This document shows positions 46,673-57,289 of a DNA stretch of 64,000 nt, piece by piece. The notes beneath the pieces are model-generated. The model worked only from the letters and a program-made list of their open reading frames with translations. It did not search any database and had not been told where the DNA came from. Each line of letters opens with the position of its first letter. Within the stretch, counting starts at the first letter, position 1. Both the position numbers and the translations under genes were made by a program. This DNA comes from Trichomonas vaginalis G3 (Eukaryota > Parabasalia > Trichomonadida > Trichomonadidae), in the NCBI RefSeq assembly GCF_026262505.1, contig NC_067206.1, forward strand, positions 36,595,896 through 36,659,895. Direction: 5' to 3'.

Positions 46673-48497
46673 TTATTTTGCAGATAAAACTTGATAATAT
46701 GGTATCTTTGGATGCATCCATCGGTGTATTTCAAAATAGAACATTCCATATATACTTACCATTAATTTAAATTCTTCATACGCTTTCTTTATTAGAATTG
46801 GCACCGTGTGAAAAAAGAATTTCTGATATTTTTTATCATAATAGCGTGATGCATAATCAAGGGCTGTCATTCCATCATTATTTTTTTCATTTATATTTGT
46901 ACCATGAGAAATAAGTAGTTTAACTATTTCTGCATAATGATTTGATGCTGCAAAATGAAGAGGGGTTTCCCGTCGTTATCTTTTTCATTGATATTTGCGC
47001 CATGTGAAATAAGAATTTCAGCTGTTTCTTTGCTATTATTTCTCGATGCATTATGGAGAGCTGTTTCTCCATATTTGTTTTTTTCATTGATATTTATACC
47101 ATGCGAAATAAGAGTTTCAGCTGTTTCTTTTTTATTATGATATGCTGCAATATGAAGAGCAGTTTTTCCAACATTATCTTTTTCATTGATATTTGCACCA
47201 TGTGAGATAAGAAGTTCAATCGTATCTTTCGTATTATGAAATGATGTGCAATGAAATGCTGTTTTTCCGCATTCATCTTTTTCATTGATATTAGCACCAT
47301 GCGAAACAAGTAGTTTAACTAATTCTTTTTGTTTAAAAAGTGTTGCATAATGTAAAACAGTTGATCCGGTTTTATCCTTTTCATTGATATTTGCACCATG
47401 TGAAATAAGAACTTCAGCTGTTTCTATACTCCTATGAAATGATATGCAATGAAGAGCAGTTTTTTCATCTTTATCTTTTTCATTGATATTTGCCCCTTGC
47501 GAAATAAGAAATTCGGCTGTTTCTTTACAATTATATTCAGCTGCACAATGAAGAGCTGTTTGTCCGTTATTATTTTTTGCATTGATATTTACACCATGAG
47601 TAAGGAAATAGTTACAAAGAGATGGAATATTAAACATTACTGAATAAATAAAGCATTGGTTAATATCATTAGTTTGATCGAAATAAACTAAAAATGCATC
47701 AAGATTTTTGTAATATCGGCAATTTGATATATCGATATCTATATTGTATTCATTCATCAAGAAAGTGACAAAATCGATATTGTGCGAAATAATTGCATAT
47801 CCCATGCAATCGTAATCTGGTTCTTGATATTTCAAACATTCATTCATTATTTCTGGATTTCCTCCAAAAAATGAACATTTTAGGCATTGTTTAGTTATTT
47901 TGGAGTTAAATTTCGTTAATAATAGCTTGAAACAATCAACTGCCCCATGATAACAACATAACTCAAGTAATGAATATCCTTCGATAGAAAATGCATAAAA
48001 TTTGCTTTCAAGTTTTTGATTTTTATCAAATCCATTTTCTTCTGTGAATGCAATAAATCTTTTTATGTCATCATACATAATTGCTCTGTAAATTGTATCT
48101 TCTGTATGAATATCGAGATGTTCTAATTTAAATTTTTCAAAATCGCAAGATACATCTAATTTAATTCCACATTCTTTATAAAAAAGATAATTAAGAAAAA
48201 ATGTATTTCTTTTACCTCCTTGACATGATAATCATCGGAAATAAATTTCGCAAGTCTCAAATATGAGTTTGTATAGCGATTATTAAACGGAATGATACTT
48301 AAAATGTCTTTAATTATATTCTGGGGAAGAGATTTCTTTGAATCAATCAATTCTGTTTTGATCATTTTATAAATGGAATTTAAATCTTCTTCATTTTCTG
48401 TTTTTAGCTGATACAACGCATTATATGAATCGATATAATATTTATAGAGACTTCTCAATTCACTGTATTTGCTTGGATGACTATCTTGATTAGACAT
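46673..48497 (-). pseudogene. Ankyrin-repeat protein, two frameshifts
   Basis: ATG 48497 (MSNQDSHPSKYSELRSLYKY) reads the family N-terminus to ~48190, where a T6 run changes frame. A long frame 48078-46924 then carries GYSLLELCCYHGAVDCFKLL, the FFGGNPEI segment and about nine 33-residue ankyrin repeats (H-G-A-N-I-N-E-K-D). At ~46965 (AAACCCC) the frame changes again, and the last repeat plus a C-terminal extension (MTALDYASRYYDKKYQKFFF...) runs to 46673. The combined product would be ~600 residues. Same family as the intact gene at 7780. Both breaks are single-base changes in homopolymers. Confidence 0.85.
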
Positions 48498-48665
48498 TAA
48501 TAAATTTTAATGTCAATTTTTTTTATCAATATTTTTTTACCACCATTATTTACAAAATTAGTCTTCTGTACTATTATTCTTTTTTTACTATAGCATGTCC
48601 CATAGTTTCGGGCATAATACATCAACTTTATTGCAAGATTTGATAAGTTAGGCATCAAATAATTG

Positions 48666-49653
48666 GATTTTTGTGAGAAAGGGACAAACTATCCAGTGTC
48701 ACTTTTCAAAGGAATAAAAAAAATAATAAAGATGAAATAATAACATGAAATCTTATATAAATATAATTTTATCTAAATAGATAAATGAATTAAGCAGTTT
48801 ACAGTTATATATATTTAATGAGAGACAATATCTAGTTCTATGGTAGAAATGACTCTTAGACTCAAATAAGTAACACAGATAGAAAGTACTCAGTATAACA
48901 ATTATATATGTACACTCAAAGTTAGTCGCTGCTAAAATCTTAACCTTGCATTTCGGGAAAATCTGACAAATGGCTCTTAGACTCAAATAAGTAACACAGA
49001 TAGAAAGTACTCAGTATAACAATTATATATGTACACTTAAAGTTAGTCGCTGCTAAAATCTTAACCTTGCATTTCGGGAAAATCTGACAAATGGCTCTTA
49101 GACTCAAATAAGTAACACAGATAGAAAGTACTCAGTATAACAATTATATATGTACACTCAAAGTTAGTCGCTGCTAAAATCTTAACCTTGCATTTCGGGA
49201 AATCTGACAAATGGCTCTTAGACTTGTTTTGATAATTAATTCTTCAATTATATTATAATTTATAACAAATTTCCTCAAACTATCTGTATGTCATTCAATT
49301 CCCGGCCACTACATTCAATGATGGACCATTTCCTTCAAATTTTGAAATACCTTATTCAATTTGTTGTATGGAGCCCGTGATATTCAACACTATGGAGCTC
49401 CTCCAGTTTGGTATCCAAGAAGAGATAAAAGCTAGCATGGGCTACTCTCAAAAATGCTTGAAGCAATATATTCAAGTTTGCAACAAGGATCAATAGATTC
49501 AAATCTTGTTTATTGTACTTTAAAGGTACTTTTAAAAAAGAAACAATTAATGTAAAAGATTCAAATAATTTTTTATTATTATTTTATTAATTTTTTTAAA
49601 TAAGGTTAATAAAAAAGTGACACTGGATAGTTTGTCCCACACTCGATTTTTGT
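48666..49653. mobile_element. Mutator-type MITE, 970 bp, with 9-bp target duplication
   Basis: The element spans 48675-49644. Ends GAGAAAGGGACAAACTATCC... and, inverted, GAGTGTGGGACAAACTATCC, both continuing into AGTGTCACTTTT. The flanking GATTTTTGT at 48666-48674 and 49645-49653 is a perfect 9-bp duplication, the size expected for Mutator-like transposases, which are numerous in T. vaginalis. No ORF. Contains the 121-bp tandem repeat at 48851-49223. Confidence 0.85.
48851..49223. repeat. 121-bp tandem repeat, three copies plus a partial, inside the MITE
   Basis: CTCTTAGACTCAAATAAGTA recurs at 48853, 48974 and 49095; the fourth start (49215) diverges after CTCTTAGACT. Units are nearly identical, with single-base differences. 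Confidence 0.9.
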
Positions 49654-49922
49654 AAATTAATATTTTTTAATTCCTAGTATAACTAGGATCAACTACCTTT
49701 CAGGTAAAGTAGAAATAACATAATCAGACACAACTTTATCGCTTAATAATGTGTCTGAAATCTCATTAAATTTACAATAATTTCATTTTTCCTCATAATT
49801 AGTAAAATTCTCCTGAAAAAATTAGAATTATACAATAATTTTATCAAAATATATACAAAAATTAGTAATTAGTAAAAAAATATAATGAGATTATAAAAAT
49901 TGATGAATGTCACAATGATTTT
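49654..49922. other. Intergenic, AT-rich
   Basis: No gene. Includes a short imperfect palindrome around ATTCCTAGTATAACTAGGATC (49671-49691). Confidence 0.4.
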
Positions 49923-50984
49923 TCAATCAAGTTCATCGACATCAAACTTATCTGATGCCTTTTCATTTGTTTTTTCCTCAGAAATAATTGTGATTTTAGA
50001 TTTTTCGGGTTCTTTGTGTTCTTCTTCTATTTTAAGTGGACTTAAAGGTAGTTTTTCATCTTTTGTTTCATCATTTGCACCATTTGTTATGAAGAATTGA
50101 TCATCTGAGCTTACTGTAAAAAGATTTCCTTCTGATGAAGTTTCTGACTCTTCTTCATCAGATGACCATAGTTCTGGATGATCTTTAAGGGATTGTCCGG
50201 CTTCAATTATTGCTTGTCTTTGCATGTTCCTAAATTTAATTCTATTTTCATCTTGTTGTTGAAGTTTTTCTTGTTTGATTTGCTCGCGCATTGCCTTCTC
50301 TGCTTGTGGACCGCCCTGAACCCAGGCGTTAACAAGACGACGTTCTTCAAACTCAATTGATGAGTCATCAAGGAATCTGAGTTCTTTATTCATAGAAATG
50401 AGCCTTCGGCGGTAATTATCCATATTTCGTGTAACAGGATTTCCAGTATTTCGTAAAACGCGAAGTTTTGGTATCTTTAGGAGATATTCTGCAAATTTTT
50501 CGCTTTCCATGCCATTATCTGTCATGTTTAGTACTGTTAACTCAGGTACATCAGCAAGACCAGCCAACGATTCTGGTTGCTTAAGTCTGTTATGATCAAT
50601 TTCAAGTGTAGTTAAATTTGGACAACCAGAAAGCCCAGTAATATTCGAAATGAAATTGTTTGAAACAACTAATGTTTTTAGAGAATCTAAACCTTCTAAT
50701 CCGTTTAGATCTTCAATGATATTGTTTTGAAGATATAAACACGCCAAACTTTTGAGATTTGATAAACCTTCAATAGCAGAAATAGCATTATTATTGAGCC
50801 AAAGAGCTTTTAGATTGATATATGGATCTAAGTTCTTTATCTTTGTGAAAGCTCGATAATGTAAATAAAGAACGTCATTAAGTTCCGGCGAATTGACATA
50901 TCCGCAATTCTTTTTGAGTGATTCGTGAATTGCTTTTTGAGTAATTGGCTTTCCCTCGTCTTCTTCCTCTTCAAAGTAACTCAT
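49923..50984 (-). CDS. DNAAF1/LRRC50-like leucine-rich-repeat protein (dynein-arm assembly)
   Basis: 353 residues from ATG 50984. An acidic start is followed by the family opening (LYLHYRAFTKIKNLDPYINL), SDS22-type 22-residue LRRs (L-K-A-L-W-L-N-N-N-A-I-S-A-I-E-G-L and so on, ~50-190), and the LRRcap region (G-N-P-V-T-R-N-M-D-N-Y-R-R-R, then LRFLDDSSIEFEERRLVNAW and QGGPQAEKAMREQ). The cap and the A-W-x-x-G-G-x-x-A-E-K-x-x-R string are characteristic of DNAAF1/ODA7, a cytoplasmic factor for pre-assembly of axonemal dynein arms, which fits a flagellate. The C-terminal ~100 residues are acidic and disordered. Human DNAAF1 is longer; the short tail is usual in protists. Confidence 0.85.
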   Translation of the reverse strand: MSYFEEEEDEGKPITQKAIHESLKKNCGYVNSPELNDVLYLHYRAFTKIKNLDPYINLKALWLNNNAISAIEGLSNLKSLACLYLQNNIIEDLNGLEGLDSLKTLVVSNNFISNITGLSGCPNLTTLEIDHNRLKQPESLAGLADVPELTVLNMTDNGMESEKFAEYLLKIPKLRVLRNTGNPVTRNMDNYRRRLISMNKELRFLDDSSIEFEERRLVNAWVQGGPQAEKAMREQIKQEKLQQQDENRIKFRNMQRQAIIEAGQSLKDHPELWSSDEEESETSSEGNLFTVSSDDQFFITNGANDETKDEKLPLSPLKIEEEHKEPEKSKITIISEEKTNEKASDKFDVDELD

Positions 50985-51048
50985 AGTAAAAATTAACGAG
51001 AAATTTTTTTATAATTTTTATAAGATATTTGTTTAGTCTTTATAATAT

Positions 51049-51655
51049 TGTAATAAACAGAAATTCATCAAAAGTGACAGCTCTCAATTTTTTGACATTT
51101 GTAAATTCTAAATTGAATGAGAAAAATGAAATAATACTAAGCATAATACAATATTCTAATTTTAATTATAATTAGGAAAAAGTTAGTTTTGAGAGTACTT
51201 TTCATAGGCATATAGAATGAAATCTTCTGAAAAATAATATCACATAAACTCATATTATTTTCTAATATATAACTATTTTATATAAAAATCAAATTCAATG
51301 ATCTTAAAAGCGAAGGATAAACCTCAAAATTTACGAATATAATGAGTGGGAATAGGCGTAAAGCAAAAATTGATATTTCATATGGTTTATGATAGATAAG
51401 CATTATATTCCCACTCATTATATTCGTAAATTTTGAGGTTTATCCTTCGCTTTTAAGATCATTGAATTTGATTTTTATAGAAAATAGTTATATATTAGAA
51501 AATAATATGAGTTTATGTGATATTATTTTTCAGAAGATTTTGTGTTCTTCTTCAAAATTTTATTTTTTATTAAAAAGAATCTTTACAAAAGTTCCAAAAA
51601 TTCAATATTTTAGCTTTTCTGAGGTGTCACTTTTGATGAATTTCTGTTTACAACA
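51049..51655. mobile_element. Foldback element, copy 2, 607 bp, 4-bp target duplication
   Basis: Ends TGTAATAAACAG... and ...CTGTTTACAACA, flanked by ATAT at 51045-51048 and 51656-51659. Opposite orientation to copy 1 and lacking most of the inner palindrome: the arms meet around 51352-51380. Terminal CATCAAAAGTGACA and its inverse are kept. It fills the spacer between two divergent genes, 64 bp from the DNAAF1-like ATG and 50 bp from the U2AF35 ATG. Confidence 0.88.
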
Positions 51656-51693
51656 ATATTGAGTGTTTTTTAAAATACCATTAAATCAATTTC

Positions 51694-51703
51694 AAAAGTG
51701 ACA
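51694..51703 (+). promoter_or_regulatory. AAAAGTGACA motif at the U2AF35 start
   Basis: Ends 2 bp before ATG 51706. If it marks a start site, the 5' leader would be only a few bases, which is normal for trichomonads. Inferred. Confidence 0.45.
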
Positions 51704-51705
51704 AA

Positions 51706-52326
51706 ATGAGTGAAGAAAAATTATTTTGCCTTCAATTCGAAAAAACAGGAGTTTGTCTTAAAGGAGAGATGTGTAACAAGCCACATAGATCAGATCCTAT
51801 GTCACGAATTCTGTTATTTAAGCATTTATATCCGGATCCAGATGTTTTTTTAGCTTTATTGCCAACAGGTTCAGTAACCATTAGCGACGAAGAAAAGCAA
51901 CGTGCAGCTGATGCATTTTACTATGATATTTTCTTAATGTGCCAACGTTTCGGACCAGTTGAAGATATTTTAATTGCTTCAAATAAAACAGACATCATGA
52001 ATGGTAATGTTTATGTAAGTTTCAAAGAAGTTGATGCTGCTCAAGCTGCATTTTTGACTTTAAACAATCAATATTACGCCGGAAGAAAAGTTGAATGCGT
52101 TTTAACACCAATATCAAGATTATCAAATGCTATATGCAACGAATCTGCATGCCCTTATGGATCTACATGCAATTACGTTCACCCATTAAAAATTTCAGAA
52201 CATATTACGAAAATTTGTTTTCCACGCTCATCCAGAGTATATCCTACTCAATTTAGAAGAGCTGGAAAAATTAAAATCGCAACAACTCCTGCTAATATTC
52301 TTAATGGTTCTTTCCAAGCTTTTTAA
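51706..52326 (+). CDS. U2AF1: U2 snRNP auxiliary factor small subunit (U2AF35)
   Basis: 206 residues from ATG 51706, intact. First CCCH zinc finger (~9-28: C-L-Q-F-E-K-T-G-V-C...C...H), then DPMSRILLFKHLYPDPDVFL, the degenerate RRM/UHM (~65-138, DIFLMCQRFGPVEDILIASN, N-G-N-V-Y-V-S-F, YYAGRKVECVLTPIS), and a second CCCH finger (~144-165, CNESACPYGSTCNYVH). This is the U2AF35 order. It recognises the AG at 3' splice sites with the large subunit, bound through the UHM. Few introns exist in trichomonads, but the splicing machinery is retained. The tail after finger 2 is short, with no RS domain, as in other protists. Confidence 0.93.
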   Translation: MSEEKLFCLQFEKTGVCLKGEMCNKPHRSDPMSRILLFKHLYPDPDVFLALLPTGSVTISDEEKQRAADAFYYDIFLMCQRFGPVEDILIASNKTDIMNGNVYVSFKEVDAAQAAFLTLNNQYYAGRKVECVLTPISRLSNAICNESACPYGSTCNYVHPLKISEHITKICFPRSSRVYPTQFRRAGKIKIATTPANILNGSFQAF

Positions 52327-52736
52327 GCTACTAATATATGAGTAAACTGTTTGTAATCTCTTTATTTACAAATTCTTTTAACGGACTCATTTTACACTCT
52401 ATTAATATTGCATATAATAAATGAAATCTGAATTTTACTATTAGAAGATCCTTTTGTTACTAAACAATAAATGAAATTAATGCTTTTAAATGTCTAGTTA
52501 TTGTTAAAAAAAACAATATTGTATGTAATTTTGATAAAATATTTTCATTATGCGCACACCTGCTTTTGAAAATCATCTAATGTATTCAAGTATTGGCATA
52601 TTTAAATAAATTAATGGTATTTAAACTAAATTGATCAAATTCATTTTATTTCGATTAAAGAATTCTTAAAGAACTTAAACATTTAAGTGAATTTTTAGAA
52701 GTTTAGGATGAAGGTAAAAGAATTAGTGATTTAACA
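52327..52736. other. Convergent intergenic spacer
   Basis: 3' flanks of U2AF35 and the GP63-like gene. AT-rich, no gene. Confidence 0.4.
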
Positions 52737-54574
52737 TTAATCAGATAAATAATTTTGGTCAGGTTGTTCATGATCTTGAGCTGGTACTGAATCTTCTTCT
52801 ATGCTTTCTGATGAAGATTTTCCTTTGGAACCTTTTCGTTCACGAACTTTATAAAATATGATAAATCCAATAATCACGCAATTAACGATAAAGGTAACTG
52901 ATGCCACAATTCCTGATAATGTTAACTCAAGGGTAATTTGCTCTCTGGACTTAGCATATGGATCATCGAGCTGCTTTGAATCAAGATCGAATGGATCGCG
53001 AACGAAATTCATTTCGTGCAATGTGACTGTCCTGCAGAATAATTCAGGATCTGGGCAGTATGCTGTGCGTTTAAAAGTCCCCCATGCGCCATACTTTTGT
53101 GGATCAGAATTAACTGTATAATTGAATTGTTGCCCTACATTTGTCTTATTGCACGTGATATTAAGTGGCATATCATCTATGTAGGTTGTGTTTTCAATGT
53201 AAAATGTGAAGTTGTCATATTTATTGCATTTGAAGTAACCGCAATCTGTTTCATAGAATCTATAAAACGTGTAACCTGGTAGAACTGCTTTTCCTTTTGG
53301 ACATGTTACATCCGGACCTTTGAAATGTTGATAATCCAAAATACTTAAAAGTCCTACATATGTCATGTTCAACGGGTTAAAGAATTTCACACCTTTGCAA
53401 AACTCAGTGTCTTTGTTTTGACAGTCATTGCCTTTCATTGTTTGGTACCCACTACCAATGTATTTAAAATCAAACCCAGTATAAAAATAGTTATCATCGG
53501 ATCCAAGCAGATATCCTTTAGGAAAAACTAGCTGAGGAGGTCCTGTTGCAAAATCTTTAATAAACTTACCTCCGATTTGAGATTCGGGGTTTCCCCAAAC
53601 AAGAGGCTTGGCAACTGACCAATTGCACTTATAATTTCCTGTATCATGAAGAATTGCCATCGAAACATCTGTAATTCGATTAAAATCCATGCCTCTTCGC
53701 TCAGGATCAGTTCCAATAATAGGCTCTGTGAAGAATGGACGAAAATCTACATGTGAACCAGAAGTTCCTGAACCGCCACTAAGCTCGATTTCGATACCTG
53801 ATGTGCAATTATTATCATCACCTTCAAAAACTTCAACGCCATAATGCTTCAGGGCAAAAATATGAGCATATGGGGTAATTAGGAACTTAAACTTCTTTCC
53901 ATATTTAGTCATTGAGCAGAATGTTTGGTTTTCTGAGTAATACTCAGTTGAATTGTAAGGATGGAAGGTTGATGTATATACTTGTACTAAAGTATGCATC
54001 AATTCGTGAAATAGAAGATTAACAGTAAAGGCTTCTTTTGTTCCAAATTGTGATTCAATACCCCCCATACTGTTTCTATAATAAGGATAATTTATTATCA
54101 AAAATCCTGAATTTGGTCTTTTTAATGAATTTAGTCCACTAAAACCTGCTTGCGCCATGATATTGGAAAAAAGGGAAAAATAACTTATCATTACCGAGAT
54201 TTCAAGATCAGAGTCTCTATCTTTGTCTGGTATTATTTGGATGAAGCTTTCCATAAAATTTTGTAAGTTTTTTAGAGTCTTATTAAATATCGTATAGTTA
54301 AAATTTTGAACCAGCTCATCTTTTTGGCATGTGTGATCATAATCAAGAGAAATTACTTGTCCTTCTTCATAGCATGAATAATAACTACGTTCTTCTCCCG
54401 TTAAATACTCAAAAGTCCACTTAATTCTTATATTTTTCCATTCATCATCGAGAGTTTGACGTGTTGTATTTGATTCGTATTCGGGAAATGTAGGCTCTTC
54501 TACTATTCTACGACCATCTTTTGTGAATCCATTCTTCAAAAAGGGTGTTTGAGTGATAAAAGTAGCAAAATCAT
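52737..54574 (-). pseudogene. GP63/leishmanolysin-like (M8) metalloprotease, membrane-anchored, start frame-shifted
   Basis: 600 codons are open from 54539, but begin at TTG with no in-frame ATG. In the neighbouring frame an ATG at 54574 gives a short hydrophobic leader (MILLLLSL) that meets this frame at a T5 run, so one base separates signal peptide and body. The protease has the zinc motif FHELMH (~residue 190), a downstream H-V-D-F and the Met-turn region V-S-M-A-I-L-H-D-T-G-N-Y of M8 metzincins, a cysteine-rich C-terminal half and a membrane helix (GIVASVTFIVNCVIIGFIIF, ~555) with a ~45-residue acidic tail. T. vaginalis has a large GP63-like family of surface proteases. Catalytic residues are intact, so only the start is in doubt. 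Confidence 0.8.
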
Positions 54575-57289
54575 TTAATAAAATTTCAGAATCTCAAAAT
54601 TATCGATTTTCAATAATTATTCAATTTATATTTGAATCGTACTTGCACAAATAAAATCAGAAACTAATAAACAATCGAATGATTCTGAATTTCATAAAAT
54701 CATTTTTGTTGTCTCTTTGAAACGCATTTGATTGCACTTCTATTTTACTTATTGTATATATAATCATTAAATATATCTGACATAAAACTGACATTTGATA
54801 TTTCTGATCTCTCTATTGAATTATAAGAGTAAAAATGCGATAGACAAGAACTTTGGGTAAAGCATTTTTTCAACTCCAACATATGAGAATCCATTCTTTA
54901 GTCATGCACAATTCTATTCAACATCTTTATCAATCAAACTGATGCTTTTTTTAGCCTGATATATTAAGCCTCTGAAAATTGAGAGGCGATTTGCAAATAA
55001 TCGTTATCATCTTTTTACAAAATTCACTTTTTCTAGCGTTCTGATTAATATTATGTGAGTGCAACAATGAAATATATCTTTAAATAAGATAATAATATAT
55101 ACTATCTAAGGATGTCAATTTGGAAGAAAAGTGAGAAAAATCCTAAAATGCTAAAAATGAATTTTCCAAACGTATTTTTTTATCTCATTTTTTTGATTTT
55201 GAAAAAAATTTGGAGAGAAGAACTCTTCGTTTTTGAATTTTATCACGATGGTTTTAAAGTATATTAGACACATGTATTGGTATTACTATTTTTGTATATT
55301 TTGAGAGAAAATCCCTAAAAAGTGAGAAAATCTGAGACGGTTTGAGAAAATATATAAACTATTGAAAATTTGAATTAAACTTCTAATTTGGAAAAAAGAA
55401 ATTTGGAAAGAAGAAAATTCAAAAATCGAGATTTAGACTCAGCATCAAATGGAGAACAAAATGTTTCTTCATATGAAGGAAAAAAATTTTCTTGTGAAGA
55501 AATAGAGTTTTTAAAATTTTATTGTATGTAATGAAATAAACAAATATTAAAATTATTTTTTGATAACAAGAAAATTCCCAATAGAAAATATTTGAGAGAA
55601 AGAAAAAAAGAAAATTGAAAAATATTACTCTCCTTTATATTTCATGAGATTTTAAATTTATTCTCATAAAATTGACAATTTTATACGTTTAGATGAAAAT
55701 AAGTGATTTTGGTTGAAATAGAAATTATTATTTGCTTACAGCTATCAAAATTTTTGCTATTTTGATTAAATTTGTTAATCAAATTAATAAATTTTTTCTA
55801 AATATCTTAAATATCTGGATCACTCACATATACAATGAATTGAACGATAAAAATAATACAAACTCAACTAAGTTTCCTGTCTTTCAACTAAAAAAAATTA
55901 TGCAAATTAAATTAAATTGTTTATTCAAATATAAAACAAAGATGAAGTATTTACAGTTATCATAAACTTTATGAATAACTCTGTAATTGGTTCAGATTTT
56001 CGTAAAAATATTTTTATTAATATCGATAAGAATACGTTTACCTACTATCACAACATATCGATAAACAAGAGTAGAGTGATTTTATCATCGAAACTTTTTA
56101 AAAGCTGTAAGCTGGAAGGAAAAATCTTGTTTTTCTGAGTTAGTTGTAGAACTATTGATGCACGAGTTATCATTGTGATGTAGAAGGATGTCAATGTACT
56201 GACTGAAGGATATGAAGTGAATTGAATTTCATTGAATTTCAATTTGATCAAAATTTGTTGAAATGATATGAATGTGTCAACATCTGTATCACTCTCTTTC
56301 ACTCCTTCCTTATTCTTTCGAGAACGAAGCTAGCTCAGCTTTCGCTGAGCGAATTGACACTTTTGATGCCCTAAACGTACATGCTCTCAAATTTATCGAA
56401 AAAAATTATACCACCTAAACTAGTATATTCTTATTTTAAATATGATATTATCCTTAGAATCCACACTAGAATATATTTAAATCAACTTTTAAAAAAGTTC
56501 GAATCCTGCGCGTCTCACTTTTTAAATTTTCGAAAAGGAAAATTATATTCTCCTAAAATGAAAACAATTTTCCGAATTGACATCCTTATACTATCATTTC
56601 AAATCAGCTAAAAATTGCAAAAAAGTAAGGTTGACAAAAAAAGTGCGGAAATTAAAAACCGCCATTTCAGGGGTCTGTCTGTCAGAAAGTATACATTGTC
56701 AAAAACTTTCTAAACTTTACAATGAAATTACCCCCTTTCATTATAGCTTATTATGGTAACTGTCAGAAACTTTACATTTATATTTTTGATTAAACATTAA
56801 TCTTTGAAATCATACATATGGCCTAATTGCGTTCTTTAGACTAAAAATTCGCAGATTTGAATTTAGATGTGTGGTTGCATCCAAACACGCTGAGAGGGTC
56901 AAAGATTCATAAATTATTTTTCATAGTATAACTCAATCACCGATATTATGACAGATTTTAACTGTTTGTTATAATGTGATGCATTTCCACATTCCTTCCA
57001 AGATTTATACCGATTAACATGCTTAAATCTTACATTGTTACTCATTAATATGCTTATACTTTTTTTTCCTTTGGGAACCGTGTTTTGAAAAAATAGATAA
57101 TTTCGGATTTTGATTTTGTTTTAAGTATAAGTTTTTATATTAGGAACTTTTTGACCTAATTAGGATCATTAAAACACATCTTTTTAGTTAAATTAAGAAA
57201 TCAGATAATTATAATTTAAAAAATAAAAAAAGGCTTTTAAAAAGGCAATTAAAAATTAGAAAAAAACATTAAAAGATTGAATCATCAAA
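54575..57289. other. Long intergenic region
   Basis: About 2.7 kb with no convincing gene. Short frames at 55732 and 56048 lack any family features. Noted: GTGAGAAAA-type near-repeats at 55127-55340, a hairpin AGCTCAGCTTTCGCTGAGC at 56332-56350 followed by GACACTTTTGATG, and copy 2 of the 145-bp repeat (56445-56589). Confidence 0.5.
56445..56589 (+). repeat. 145-bp dispersed repeat, copy 2, with tRNA 3'-end-like sequence
   Basis: As 4364-4508 with one base change (CCTTAGAATCC). Flanks are unrelated to those of copy 1 and no transposase follows, so the unit spreads or is retained on its own. Confidence 0.75.

Noticed and set aside
55732..55965. 77-aa plus-strand ORF
   Set aside because: Low-complexity I/K/N-rich sequence in AT-rich DNA, no ATG context or family features.
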